Positions 52,295-63,130 of a stretch of DNA of 64,000 nucleotides are shown piece after piece (position 1 is the first letter of the stretch; every line of letters begins with the position of its first letter). Under the pieces are notes generated by a model. That model was not told where the DNA came from. It searched no databases and saw only the letters and a program-made list of their open reading frames with translations. The stretch is taken from assembly GCA_949316235.1 (NCBI GenBank), contig OX438744.1, positions 496,001-560,000 on the forward strand, given 5' to 3'. The translations under genes and the position numbers were made by a program. Origin of the DNA: Oegoconia quadripuncta. Taxonomy: Eukaryota > Arthropoda > Insecta > Lepidoptera > Autostichidae.

Positions 52295-53280
52295 TTCAGG
52301 TAGTCCAAGATGCTTTATTTTGTAGGTACACAGGGTACACTTAAAATAGTCAGATTGTCATTTTTTAAAGTACTGCTTGTGCAAAAGGCAATTTTCCCCT
52401 GAGAAAAACTAGCAAGAAACACGAGGAGTTGCTCTTTTTTATAAAAAAAATTACGAAAAGGCGTAATTATATTTCATTATTACTTGTGAAATGCCCTGGC
52501 ATGCGAACGAGCTGGTTGCGTCCTTGGTTGATATCATTCAAATACTCTCTGTCGGAGCAACTCCTGAAGGGAGTGTCCATGAACTGCGAGTAGGCGCAAT
52601 TCTTCAGTAGGCACGTGAATTTAGGAAATTTATTTCTGCGCTGCGCTGTTTTAGATTCGTCTGGTGTGCATATGGGTGGTGGCTTACTTGGATTTAGCTG
52701 GGCTGGCTGGAGAATCCTCCGCTGGTCTTTCTAGGGGGGCCCCACGCCTTAATACAGCACCCACCATACACTCGTCACACCACCAGATACCCGCACACCT
52801 CAGTCGGTCAATGTCCCGCAAATATGGTTTCCCAAGGAAACTTAATAAATCCGCGTGCACAAGAGTGCCGGTAAAATTACTCGGTTGGAAAGTTATCGCC
52901 GCAACAAAACCGCGTGCCGCGCGAGAAAAATCCCGAGAGTAGACTGACTGCGTTTTCTTTTTAATTAGGCGCGGTTGCCACCGAAAAATTATTTGGCCTA
53001 GACTCACGCATATTGGCGTGAACAGTCAGAATTTTTATAATATGCTTTCTTAATAATTTTCTGTTTTATAGATGCTTTAAATTTATTGAAAGGAAGATTT
53101 TATATATCAATGGTATGGTAACCGTATTCACAAAAAGTATGCATAGCCATCCAAATAAATTACTGATTTTGCAAAGTCTACTTACATGACCTGCAAGTTT
53201 ATCTTTATTTCTTGAATTAACATTTTTATCACTATTTTTCCTAAATTATATACATTGAGACATATTAATTTTTCAAAAAT
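52295..53280 (-). mobile_element. LINE LB copy, split by a 474-bp insertion
   Basis: 52295-52546 carries the LB 3' UTR (TTCCCCTGAGAAAAACTAGC). 53021-53280 carries the C-terminal codons (TTTCTGTTTTATAGATGC.. AATTTATTGAAAGGAAGATT). The break falls in the ISDY region. Confidence 0.75.
52547..53020. other. GC-richer insertion inside LB
   Basis: Open on the minus strand for 107 codons (52684-53007), reading ..DRLRCAGIWWCDECMVGAVL... No family recognised. Borders are clear only from the LB interruption. Confidence 0.4.
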
Positions 53281-53289
53281 GTACTGTGA

Positions 53290-53368
53290 CGGAAATTGAA
53301 CTGATCGAACCCGCGACCTTTTGTTATAGCAGTCAGAGTTTCTAACCACTACACCAAACATATCGTAT
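53290..53368 (-). mobile_element. SINE S3, head only
   Basis: GATCGAACCCGCGACCTTTTG..CACTACACCAAACATATCG. Confidence 0.75.
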
Positions 53369-53611
53369 AATAAAGCAAGAAGAGTCATTAAACTAACACA
53401 TTTTCAACCCGACTATGGTGAATGATGTATTCAAAACACAAACGCGTAACGCTTACGCTTCATAGTATTTTACTAAGCGACTCAGCCGATTTACACAAAT
53501 GAGTGTCATAGGCTGTAATATGACGTCATGATAAATCCAACATGGCAGACGATCAGCTGTTTGGTCATATTTGACAACGAATAATTGTAGCACTCCATTG
53601 AGCTCCATTTT
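53369..53611. other. Spacer
   Basis: Nothing recognised. Confidence 0.3.
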
Positions 53612-54019
53612 GTAGTAGTAGAGCCACGCTGTAAGCTATTAGCTTGCAGCATGAATGGGCCGGCTCGACCGGGGAAGTACCACCCTCTCGCAGAAGACCG
53701 ACGTCTGAGTAGTGGCATTTAGCCACTGCGCTTCGTCAGGTGAGCGAGGGCGCCGGAGGCCCACCTTCCAGTCTCTCTCCAGAATGGTAGCGGTATTTAA
53801 AGAGTTAGTACCCCAGGAGGGTACCAGCACTATTAGTGCTGGAGAATCCCTCATCGCTCAGGCTGCCCTACTTATTCTGGGGTGGACACCTTCCTCAAAG
53901 GCCGGCAACGCATCTGTGACCCTTTCGGTGTTGCGGGTGTCCATGGGCGGCGGTGATTGCTTTCCATCAGGTGACCCGCATGCTCGTTTGCCGCCCTCTC
54001 ATATAAAAAAAAAAAAAAT
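53612..54019 (+). mobile_element. SINE S5, full length, copy 3
   Basis: Starts TGTAGTAGTAGAGCCACGCTG and runs through the full head, middle and LA-type tail to poly(A). Nearly identical to the copies at 32893 and 36340. Confidence 0.88.
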
Positions 54020-54059
54020 TGAGACGGGTATGAAATTATATTTTAGTCATACTCGTATA

Positions 54060-54480
54060 TTAGTCCTTTACCTATGAAATTGGCGTTTTGTATGAAGAAT
54101 TTCATTAAGACTGTTTTCTCAATATAAACATTTTTGTTTTTTTTTTTGAGAACGGCAAATCCAAATTTTACTGAACTTTGTGTGTATTATCGTATAACAT
54201 TAAGTTAAGTATGGGCAGCGTAAATTTACAAAAGTAACCGCTTTATAAAAGTTTCAGCGAATCTAAGAAATGATTATGGGAAGCACATGAAAAAAGCTCT
54301 GTATTTTTTTTTTATTATGTGATTTAGCCCAGAAATTAAAAAAATATTTCATATAAAACCTTGAAATAATATTCTATTTACCAAATAAAAAACAAATTTG
54401 GATATAGCTTTGAAAATCGCAGGAATTGGTACATATGATTAACGATGAAAAAAACTCCAATTTCATAGGTAAAGACCCAA
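54060..54480. mobile_element. MITE-D, copy 2, TA-flanked
   Basis: TTAGTCCTTTACCTATGAAA / inverse TTGGGTCTTTACCTATGAAA with TA at 54058-54059 and 54481-54482. Inverse orientation to copy 1. Non-coding. Confidence 0.86.
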
Positions 54481-54559
54481 TATTATTATTTTATTTAGGA
54501 AGGTTAGAGAGGTGATTTATCGGAACCATAGTCAGAGTCAGAGTTAAGGGCAGGCCTAT

Positions 54560-54862
54560 AATAATAATAATAAATATCCTTGACATACACACAGCGCCAT
54601 CTAGTTCCACTTTAAGCAACTATAGGCTTGTGTTGTGGATACCAGATGGTTGATAAAAAAAAAAAAAAAAAAAAAAAATGGTTGATATACTACATAAATA
54701 CATTTTTTTTTTTAATAAATACTTATTATAAATGAAAACATCCATAACTCGGGTACACATGTCCGTATTCATCACACAAACAAATGCCCCTAGCGGGATT
54801 CGAACCCGCAACCTTTTGGTATAGTGGTCAGAGTTCCTAACCACTACACCAAACAGATCGTC
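54560..54862 (-). mobile_element. SINE S3 carrying a poly(A)-only insertion
   Basis: AATAATAATAAATATCC tail at the left, full body, head with GGATTCGAACCC at the right. The body is interrupted by an A run flanked by ATGGTTGATA duplications. Confidence 0.88.
54656..54677 (+). mobile_element. Poly(A)-only retroposed insertion
   Basis: 22 A residues between two copies of ATGGTTGATA (54646-54655 and 54678-54687). Removing the run and one copy restores S3. Confidence 0.75.
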
Positions 54863-55244
54863 AAATAACATATAACTTTATTTGAAATGTCGCATAAAAC
54901 AAAACAAATCATCCATCAATATTGCGTGATAAACAACAATGAATTATGAGTGATCGACGACAGGGGAATGAGGAGGGATACCCCGCGCGACATGAGTAAG
55001 GCGCTTATTACACTATCCGATTTATAGGAATTCCAATTAGAAAGTAGGAATCGAAGTTAAAACTGTTTGATTCCGATTTAGCGGATTGGAAAGTCCCCAC
55101 GGCACTACTTCCATCCTAAATTTCATCCATTTGTGCACGCCGCAACACGTGACGGCATTGTCGGGATCTTCTTCATAATTGTATTTCTATTTTAGCTATG
55201 ATTTACTACTTCTATGATTTTGTATCGTGTTGTGGCGTTCATAA
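54863..55244. other. No gene recognised
   Basis: Single-copy-like spacer. Confidence 0.3.
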
Positions 55245-55330
55245 CCCTGTGTGTCCATGGGCGGCGGTGATTGCTTTCCATCAGGTGACCCGCATGCTCG
55301 TTTGCCGCCCTCTCATATAAAAAAAAAATA
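55245..55330 (+). mobile_element. LA/S5 3' end fragment
   Basis: GTGTCCATGGGCGGCGGTGA..CCCTCTCATAT plus poly(A). Too short to say whether LINE or SINE. Confidence 0.75.
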
Positions 55331-55370
55331 ATAATAATAAACTATTCTTATTCTTAAATGCAGAAAGTAA

Positions 55371-55440
55371 TTCGGCATACATTGCTTGCAGGCTTGGTTC
55401 TAATTGAAATATCTTTACTTCAACCAGCAATGTATGCCTA
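55371..55440. repeat. Short inverted repeat pair
   Basis: GGCATACATTGCT and AGCAATGTATGCC, 13 bp perfect, about 43 bp apart. Similar to the pair at 27996-28060. Confidence 0.5.
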
Positions 55441-55496
55441 ATTAATATCTACAATTAGTTTGGCGCTATTGCCCCGATGGATGCATATGCTTAGCT

Positions 55497-55737
55497 TTGG
55501 TCGGTGGTAGGGCATTTTAAATGTCCGCCTGGCTAGCTACCACCATCTTATCTAAATCTGCTGCCAAACAGCAATGTTGATAGCATTGTTGTGTTCCGGT
55601 TGTCAAAGATAAGATAGCCAGTCCCCCAAATATGTCGGGGTTTCCGGGTCAGTACGCTTCACCTTCGGCCTCATCTTCACTTAACATCAGGTGTGATTGA
55701 GGTCAAGTGCTAACCTGTTGTGGATATAAAAAAAGTA
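55497..55737 (+). mobile_element. SINE S1, headless
   Basis: GGTCGGTGGTAGGGCATTTT to TCAAGTGCTAACCTGTTGTG and A-rich end. Confidence 0.83.
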
Positions 55738-55894
55738 GTTTGCTCAGTAGGAGCAAAGTCGGCGCCAGCTTTAAAATCTCCGGAGGCGTGTACCAGTCTA
55801 ATTGTTAAATATTTTACTAATTCTTTAGTCCAGTGTATCTTTTTACTTAATATAATCTTAAAGGCCGTAATTTTTTGCACATGGATAGAGTACC

Positions 55895-56255
55895 TGTGTC
55901 AAATTCAAAAATGTTTTATTTCGTAAGTTATAAGAATAATATTTGAAATCGTCATGACATACAGTTATCGCTCATTCACTAGGCAGTCTCCACAGAGAAA
56001 CTCAGGGGTTGTTCTTTTTAAATAAGCCAATACAAATACAATTTGGAATAATTGTTAAATTTGTGATTCGACAAAGAAAAATAAGAATAGAATTTACTGG
56101 ATATTGCCGAGCGGTCCATGTCCACGCATTCTTATCATCCAGATAGTCAGAAATTTTATAATAGCCTTTGGCACATAGTTTCTGTTTAATGGTTGTTTTA
56201 AAGTTATTTAAAGGCAAATTTTGAATGTCTACCGGAACCTTATTATAAAATAGTG
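55895..56255 (-). mobile_element. LINE LB2, ORF end and 3' UTR
   Basis: The minus strand reads LNNFKTTIKQKLCAKGYYKI SDYLDDKNAW then the 3' UTR. Clearly related to but distinct from LB. Confidence 0.75.
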
Positions 56256-57044
56256 ATAGAATAAAAATGTTTATGTGTGTTAGTGCGTTTATTCGTGAGA
56301 TATATTATAATAGGTAGAGAATTTCTTATCCTGAAATTTCAATTTCACGTAATTCCTGCCTCAAGGCAAACGCCCTCCTTATGGGTAGAGCTGCAAATAA
56401 CAATAATGTACATTTATCACATACTCATTCTTGTAGCAAACCACGTATTATGATAGTCATACGATCGTCCAAATTCCGTGGCTAATTTATCTCTATCTAC
56501 GACATATATAAGTATTCACAAAACCAACAGTTTATTTTTAAAAAAGGTCACAATTTACTCATTGAAAGGGTCACAATTCTCACCTCTTACATAACCAAAA
56601 AAGAGCGGAGAAGGGTCAGTAACTTCTGACACCTTCCCTCGCTGTGTCAACCCTTACCGTGGCGCTTCCCTCTCATATACATAATTTATCAATCATTTAT
56701 CACTCGCGCGGGAGTCGGCAACCCGCCAAATAACGACATCGGAGCCGAGACGCGCTGAAATTGCCTGATGGATAATGAAAATTGCCCTCCACGGGTCGCT
56801 ATAGAGTTACTAAGACTTACCTCAATAGGGAACACCTGGTTTGTGAAAGCAATTTGCTTGGAAATGAAAAAGTTTTTCAACTTTTTTTGAAATATAATAT
56901 GTAGTAATGGGGGAGGTGGATTTTAGAAAGAAAATGGCGGTTTTCAAAGTTAAATAAGACGTTGCGTAATGGTTGTTGCTTAATTCCCTATGATACTAAA
57001 ACTATACATATATAATGTTATACATTGTATGAGAGTTAAAAAAA
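56256..57044. other. Spacer with repeat RL
   Basis: RL copy 2 at 56431-56513. 56560-56780 has GC-richer sequence without protein signature. No gene. Confidence 0.35.
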
Positions 57045-57355
57045 ATATTTCGGATACTTACACCAATCGAGTAGGCCCAAACTAAGCAAACTTCAAAACA
57101 TTTATTTCAACGTAAGATACATGATATCTTTTGTTCAATGTTAATTAAAATCTACTGGAAATAATAAAAGGGCTTGTTGCATTTATCTGTCAGTTAGTAT
57201 GTCCAAGCTACTATTTGAAGCTTGAACTATGTGTAGTTGATAACGGATAAACATACCTAAAATATTTATATAAAAAATTCATGACTTGGGAATAAATGTT
57301 CATATTCATTATAGAAATATTTACCCCTCGCGAGATTTCGACCCGCAACTGTTGG
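57045..57355 (-). mobile_element. SINE S2, decayed and interrupted
   Basis: CTTACACCAATCGAGTAGGCCC.. at the left, TTGATAACGGATAAACATACC.. and a damaged head (GAGATTTCGACCCGCAACTG) at the right, with about 125 bp of foreign sequence between. Confidence 0.65.
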
Positions 57356-57712
57356 TTACACTTTAATCAACGAGCAACGCGTATCCAGACAATCATAAAA
57401 AGAGTTGATAATAAACTTGCAGCTATGAAAGCTGCATCAAAATTTAGAATGATTGAAATTATTATATTAAAGAGGGCAGGGTTAGTGTCTCACTGTTGAA
57501 GCACTGTGACATTTGTTGGGAATTTGAATTGTGAATGGATAATTCACAAAGTTGCAGCCACTGACCTGTACGTACAGGACTGATAATTTAGACCAAGCCC
57601 TCTTCATTAAAAACATACTGTTTACTAGTGGTCAAAAGATCACCCATAATATCCCGTACAATACTTAGAGCACACTGACAATTCTGCGCTCCTGGCCGCT
57701 AGTAATATATGA
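57356..57712. other. No gene recognised
   Basis: Nothing supported. Confidence 0.3.
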
Positions 57713-57778
57713 ATCTTCACTTAACATCAGGTGTGATTGAGGTCAAGTACCTACTAACCTGTCGTGCATAAAAAAAAA
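57713..57778 (+). mobile_element. SINE S1, tail fragment
   Basis: CTTCACTTAACATCAGGTGT..CCTGTCGTGCAT plus poly(A). Confidence 0.75.
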
Positions 57779-57894
57779 TCAATTGTTATGTTTTATAAAA
57801 CATGAGAAACTCAATCATTGATTTAAATAAAATTGCCGAAAAATCACGTGCCAATTGTTTTTATCACAAGTTGTAATTCGTCGTCCGTAGTAAA

Positions 57895-58880
57895 AATGGA
57901 ATTAACACGAAAAGATTTTTGGGGTTTTTTGAGGAAGCACCTCACTTGAGCACCGTAAGCAGAATTTAATCGTGCCCTGTTTCCTCTCCATGATGGAATT
58001 CGTAAAGGTCGGCCCTCACCTGCGATCACTGAGGAAAATGTGGCTGCTGTCAGGCAACTAATGGAAGAAAATGTGGCTGCTGTCAGGCAACTAATGGAAG
58101 AAAATGTGGCTGCTGTCAGGCAACTAATGGAAGAAAATGTGGCTGCTGTCAGGCAACTAATGGAAGAAAATGTGGCTGCTGTCAGGCAACTAATGGAAGA
58201 AAATCGGCGTATGACGCATGAATAAAAAATCTTACGACAAAATTTAAAAGAAAGCTTTGTTGCCGCTGGATTCGTGAACTCATCCCATAACAAAAACGGA
58301 CTCGAATGGATGGATAGAGGATATACATGATGGAACATGGTTACATTGTTATATGCCGGAAAGAAAGCCACAGATTTCTGTATCGGTATTCGATGGCGAC
58401 AACAAACTAACAAAATTGAGTGAGCCGAGAAGCGTACCCAAAAAAATTATTGCGTTTTTTTTCTCCCGGCCGGGTTCTGTCTGCATGATCCTACTTGTAG
58501 AACAAAAGCCAGTTATTGCTGAGACGTACACCACCATTTGTTTGCCCAGTGTCTTTGATAAAGTTAGAGACAAAACGACCAAGTCGCATCCTATTGCTCC
58601 ATGATAATGCTTCGATGCACACCATGAACAAGACAAAGTCATTTTTGGCTTCTGAAAGGGTAGCTTCTTCCAGCTAGCTTCTGAACTAGTATCCCATTCT
58701 GCACAAAGTCCAGTTCTGGCACCAAAAATCGCAAAACTTAAAGATTTGATGAAAAACCTATACGAGGCCGGAAGACGCCTTGATAGCGTTCAACCAGCAC
58801 TTGAAAAATATGCCCTCCGACCAATGGTCCTTATGTTTTCACCAAATGAAAGCAGTAAATATATTACTCTCATGTAAATT
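57895..58880 (+). pseudogene. Mariner transposase relic with an in-frame 33-bp tandem array
   Basis: From an ATG: MELTRKDF, a deletion, EEAPHLSTVSR, then in a second frame FNRALFPLHDGIRKGRPSPA ITEENVAAVRQLMEE repeated, RRMTHE. Later PKKIIAFFFSRPGSVCMILL, TYTTICLPSVFDKVR and, in other frames, LHDNA-like and DALIAFNQHLKNMPSDQW. This is the block order of a mariner transposase (DNA-binding N-terminus, catalytic centre, C-terminus). Stops and shifts kill it. Terminal repeats are not clear. Unlike the mariner at 6559, it retains its N-terminus. Confidence 0.8.
58034..58198 (+). repeat. 33-bp minisatellite inside the transposase
   Basis: Five identical units of GAAAATGTGGCTGCTGTCAG plus 13 more bases, coding ENVAAVRQLME in frame. 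Confidence 0.93.
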
Positions 58881-60029
58881 GTTTAATTAATAAGTTACGA
58901 AAAACTTTCAGAGTGCGCCACGTACATAACCCAATAAATTTTATACTTCACTAGTCAGGTTTGCCGACACACAATGCGCTCATGTTACGTGTCAAGTTAC
59001 GCCCAAATAAATTGCGGACATTCACCGCCGTCTATCACGGCACGTTCACAGTCTGGTGGTCCCGTATGGCCCGTTAATTACATGATCAGTAGGGCACAGC
59101 GGCCACTGCCTGGGCACTGGGCGCTGGGCACTAATTCACTCCGCCCAATCACGCGGAAGGGTCGGCGACAAGATTAACGATCAGCAAATTACCGTGTTTG
59201 ATCAGGGAGTTTGTCTTTGCTATAAGTACGGCTAGGCTTGGAAATTCTGTGGGAATAGTTTCGGTAACAATTGTTGAAATCGAGTTAACGGCTTTGTAAA
59301 GTGTTAAGGCGAAGCATTGGTACGATTAATAATAAATATGGTGGTATATTCTGAGTGTCTTTATTTGTTAGAGTTCTCTGTGAAAGATTTTCTTACGGCT
59401 CCAACAGAACCTGCCCCTATACTAAATTATAAACAGACCCAGCTGCTTCTATTCTGAACTATAAACCTCTAACGAGTAACGGCTTGTTATTTGGCCCTTT
59501 TCGCGCGCATTCCGACACATCTCTAAGCGGCCACGTAGCCGCGTCATTCGTCTTCGTTACTCCTCACCCCTCGCCCCCCGCCCCCACTGCACCCCTCCTA
59601 GACGATAATTGCGTATGATGTATGCTCCCTCCTCACCTTGTCTAAAATGGATGGAAAAGGTTAGACAAGCGAGATGCTCTATTGCATTGTGGTTCTGTTT
59701 TCATCGCGTTGGGGAAATTTATGTGGTAGAGCAATTTTAGTTAGTTTTTTATAGGATTCCGTATTCAACAAGGACCTCTTACAGATTCGACATGTTCGTC
59801 TGTCAGTCCGCGGCTTAGCTCAGAGGCGTTTAGTACTAAAAATAAATATTTTTCTGCCTCTTGTATGGGATATCGTTGAATATTAGAGTAGATAGATTAG
59901 AATCCAAAATATTAGAGGTTGTCTTGAACAGTTATTCTATACAGGGATCTGTTTTGTGAAACATTATCCTAATACAAAATTTTTATCAGAGTAAACGATT
60001 TTCATCAAACATGGCTCATAACCTGGCTC
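58881..60029. other. No gene recognised
   Basis: 59010-59165 and 59460-59640 are GC-richer. 59750-59830 has a fragment like the one at 40-175. No exon or repeat family assigned. Confidence 0.3.
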
Positions 60030-60545
60030 AATATGACCAACATATTGTTTACGAATCGGAAGTCGCGGGTGCGATCCCCAGTGGGATTCATGTTTAGATA
60101 ACTTTAGTTTATTTATTAACAAATAGTTTACAATAGAAATAACATAATATTTACATAATTACAAAAAATGTATAGCGTCCAGCTCTCCCACCTGGGGCAT
60201 TGTCCCCAACACACTGGCTGCATTGCCCCGCTGAATAGCTAGGCTTAATCTTTGAGCTAAAAAAGAGCCCGCCCTTATTATCACCTGATGCCACAATTAG
60301 TTTAGTACTCAGTTTGGTTGGTGGTAGGACATTAATATCTGCCTGGCTAGCTACCACCATCTTATCTAAGTCTGCCGCCAAAAAGCAATGTTAATAGCAT
60401 TGTTGTGTTCCGGTTGTCAGAGATAAGACAGCCAGTCCCCCAAATAAGATTGAGTTTCCGGGACAGTACGTTTCCACCTGCGGCCTCATCTTCCCTTAAC
60501 ATCAGGTGTGATTGAGATAAAGTGCTAACCCGTTCTTCATAAAAC
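60030..60545 (+). mobile_element. SINE S1 interrupted by LINE LE
   Basis: Worn head (CTGGCTCAATATGACC.., GGTGCGATCCCCAG) to TTCATGTTTAG, LE insertion, then TTTAGTACTCAGTTTGG to the S1 tail and CTTCATAAAAC. Confidence 0.83.
60098..60299 (-). mobile_element. LINE LE 3' fragment nested in S1
   Basis: ATGTATAGCGTCCAGCTCTC..GGGGCATTGTCCCCAACACA..GAGCCCGCCCTTATTATCACC matches 2310-2460. GTTTAG at 60092-60097 and 60300-60305 is the likely target duplication. Confidence 0.72.
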
Positions 60546-60797
60546 AACTTTGATTTCATTGCTCCTTTACTTAAACTTAATACTAAATAACTATATCTTC
60601 CATTTAAATCAAACCAACGGTGGTAAAAGCTAAACCTTCGAAACAGCTTTATCGATTTTCATCAAATATTGTTATTAACCTGTTCCTTCATTTAGTCTTT
60701 AATATATAACACTAGAGTCCAATTCATAACCACCTCTTTTTGGAAGTCATTTAAAAAGTAGACTTAGCTTTAGCCTTTAACCGATCATTTTAATACG
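60546..60797. other. Spacer
   Basis: Nothing recognised. Confidence 0.3.
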
Positions 60798-60946
60798 TTT
60801 CCACCTACGGCCTCATTTTCACTTAACATCAGGTGTGATTGAGGTCAGTGCTAACCCGTTACGCAAACAAAAATCCTTCATCCTCATCTTCACTTAACTT
60901 CAGGGTGAGATTGAGGTCAAGTGTTGACTCAATGTGCATAAAAAAC
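60798..60946 (+). mobile_element. Two S1 tail fragments in tandem
   Basis: 60798-60872 and 60878-60946 both carry CTTCACTTAAC(A/T)TCAGG.. and A-rich ends. The second reads GGTGAGATTGAGG, closer to the LF 3' UTR. Confidence 0.7.
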
Positions 60947-60989
60947 TTAAGGACCTGAAGAAGGGTAGAGACCATTTAAAAGTTCGTAA

Positions 60990-61033
60990 TAAAGTAATTC
61001 CATGCGAGCGAAACCGCGGGAGGAAACTAGTAC
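60990..61033 (+). mobile_element. HEL 3' end fragment
   Basis: CCATGCGAGCGAAACCGCGG.. AAACTAGT. Confidence 0.4.
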
Positions 61034-61924
61034 ACGGAAATAACCTCTTCTACCAATAAGAGAAGACGTTGCCGCTGTGGCCACGTTATCTGTGTTCACA
61101 GTCGAGTGAAGCGATCGCTAGCTGCTGTCGTAGGAACGAGTCACTGGGCCATTGTGCGCTTGACTGCCATATGTTGCCAATCCGAAACGATTGTCAAAAG
61201 GAAGTCATTAAATGGTAGATGTATGATTGAAGATTATACCGGATGAGGTTTTTTACCGTAAGCAAAAAATAGGGCGTGTTAGGCAAGTGAAATAGAAGGT
61301 ATTGGTGTAGGTAGGTATCATTGACCCACGCGCTTGTTTACCCCTCGGGAAAACGCATAACCGTGATTTTCTTGAAACATTTAATAAAGTGTTGTAAATG
61401 TAGTGAGTGTTGTAAATTGATAGCTTCATTAGAGCACCATTGACATAATTATGCATCTCACTATAATTTTATATTATACACACTGACATTCTATTTAGCA
61501 AAGCAAATGTTAGTTTTATAATGTTAGTTTTAATAACAAATTGATTTTATATTCATAATTTTGGATTAGGATTAACAAATTGTTATGGACAAGTATGCCA
61601 TAATATGATTATTTACTTAGAAATAGTAACAAATATAGATTTAAATATAAACTAGAACAATTGTAAAAAATTGCGACCGTATTGCAACGTACCCAAAACA
61701 CTGGCAAAAAAATAATGATTTATTAATTAACAAATTATATTCATAATTTCACAACATAATGTAAGTAAACTAATATAGTACGCATGTTAGAGGTAAGAAC
61801 TGTTGAATTACTGGTACAAAAATAATGTAATATCCACCTTTGTATTATATTCTTTATTGCACCAAAATATTACAATAACAAGGTACAAACAATAGGTCAT
61901 ATTCCACAGTTTTAGAATAAATGA
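61034..61924. other. No gene recognised
   Basis: 61060-61200 is GC-richer. RN copy 2 at 61244-61297. The rest is strongly AT-rich. Confidence 0.3.
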
Positions 61925-62148
61925 TTCTGATAATTTAATTTATGTCAAGAAAATACGACATAATTTAAGAAAAATAGTTACAAACATGATGTCAATATAA
62001 GAAATAAAGATAAATTTGTAGGTCACATAAGTGGCCTCCGCAGTCAATAATTCATTCAAAGGGTTAAAAACGTATACGCTTTTGAATAAGATTACCGTTG
62101 ATATACAAAATCTTACTTTCAATAAATTTAAAGATACTATATAACAAA
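61925..62148 (+). mobile_element. LINE LB, part 1 of a split plus-strand copy
   Basis: GTCACATAAGTGGCCTCCGC.., AATTCATTCAAAGGGTTAAA, GTTGATATACAAAATCTTAC. C-terminal coding region in decayed frames, continuing at 62476. Confidence 0.75.
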
Positions 62149-62466
62149 TTATATAACATAATAACAAAATTATTAAAATTTAGTAAAGGAAAAAAGAAAT
62201 TGTTGTAAGTAATTGAGAATAGAAGAGGGAAAATGCTGGGACACCTTATACGACACGATGATTTCATCAAATCTATAATAGAAGGAAGAATAGAGGGCAA
62301 AAGAAAAAGAGGAAGACCGAGAATAAGCTACATGCAGCAAACAAAAGAGAAGTTGAACGTCGTGTCGTATCAGGAGGTCAAGAGGAAGGCGGAGAGCAGA
62401 GAGATATGGAAAAATCTCCACCGACAAGAGCATGGCTCTTAAATCAGATGATGATGATGATATTGA
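62149..62466 (+). mobile_element. LINE LI, inserted in LB, 9-bp target duplication
   Basis: MLGHLIRHDDFIKSIIEGRI then EGKRKRGRPRISYMQQTKEK, VVSYQEVKRKAESREIWKNL HRQEHGS, stop, GATGATGATGAT tail. TATAACAAA at 62140-62148 and 62467-62475. Nearly identical to 47384-47553 where they overlap. Confidence 0.85.
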
Positions 62467-62475
62467 TATAACAAA

Positions 62476-62690
62476 AACTTATAATGAAAGCATATTATAA
62501 AATATCTGACTATATGAATAATAAACTTCCCTGGACATAACCAACTCGATCACATGCCACACTATTACACGATTAATAATGAAATATTATTGTGCCTTTT
62601 TGTAATATAAAAACCTATTTTTTAACGAGCAATCCCTCGAGTTTCTTGCGTGTTCTTCTCAGGGGAAATTGCCATTCGAATAAGCAGTTA
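62476..62690 (+). mobile_element. LINE LB, part 2 of a split plus-strand copy
   Basis: AAGCATATTATAAAATATCTG, then 3' UTR to GTTCTTCTCAGGGGAAATTG. Confidence 0.78.
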
Positions 62691-62696
62691 TGGTAT

Positions 62697-62750
62697 TAAA
62701 TTTATTTAAAGGCAAATTTTGAATGTCCACTGGAACCTTATTATACGGAA
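62697..62750 (-). mobile_element. LINE LB2 fragment
   Basis: TTATTTAAAGGCAAATTTTG..ACTGGAACCTTATTAT matches 56200-56248. Confidence 0.6.
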
Positions 62751-62789
62751 ATAAGCATCTAAGGCCAAAACGCAATCTTATAGAAATCA

Positions 62790-63130
62790 CTAAATCAAAT
62801 CAAATCAAATCAAAAATGCTTTATTTTGTAGGTACACACTTAAAATAGTCAGATTTTACATTTTTAAAGCTACTGCTTGTTCAAAAGGCAATTTTCCTCT
62901 GAGAAGAACAAGCAAGAAACTCGAGAGGTTGCTCTTTTTAAAAAAAGGTTTTTATATTACAAAATTATTAATTATTATTTTATATTATAATATTTCATTA
63001 TTAATTGTGAAATAGCCTGGTTATGCGAACGGGCTGGTTATATCCATGAATGTTTATCATCTAAATAATCTGATATTTATTATAATAATATGCTTTCTTA
63101 ATAAGTTTCTGTTATTTTTATTATATCAAC
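62790..63130 (-). mobile_element. LINE LB, 3' end
   Basis: AAATCAAATCAAATCAAATC tail at the left, then the LB 3' UTR and last codons. Confidence 0.8.

Noticed and set aside
58034..58198. CRISPR array
   Set aside because: Direct 33-bp repeats without spacers, in eukaryotic coding relic DNA.
57844..58413. 189-codon minus-strand gene
   Set aside because: Antisense of the mariner transposase, kept open by the 33-bp array.
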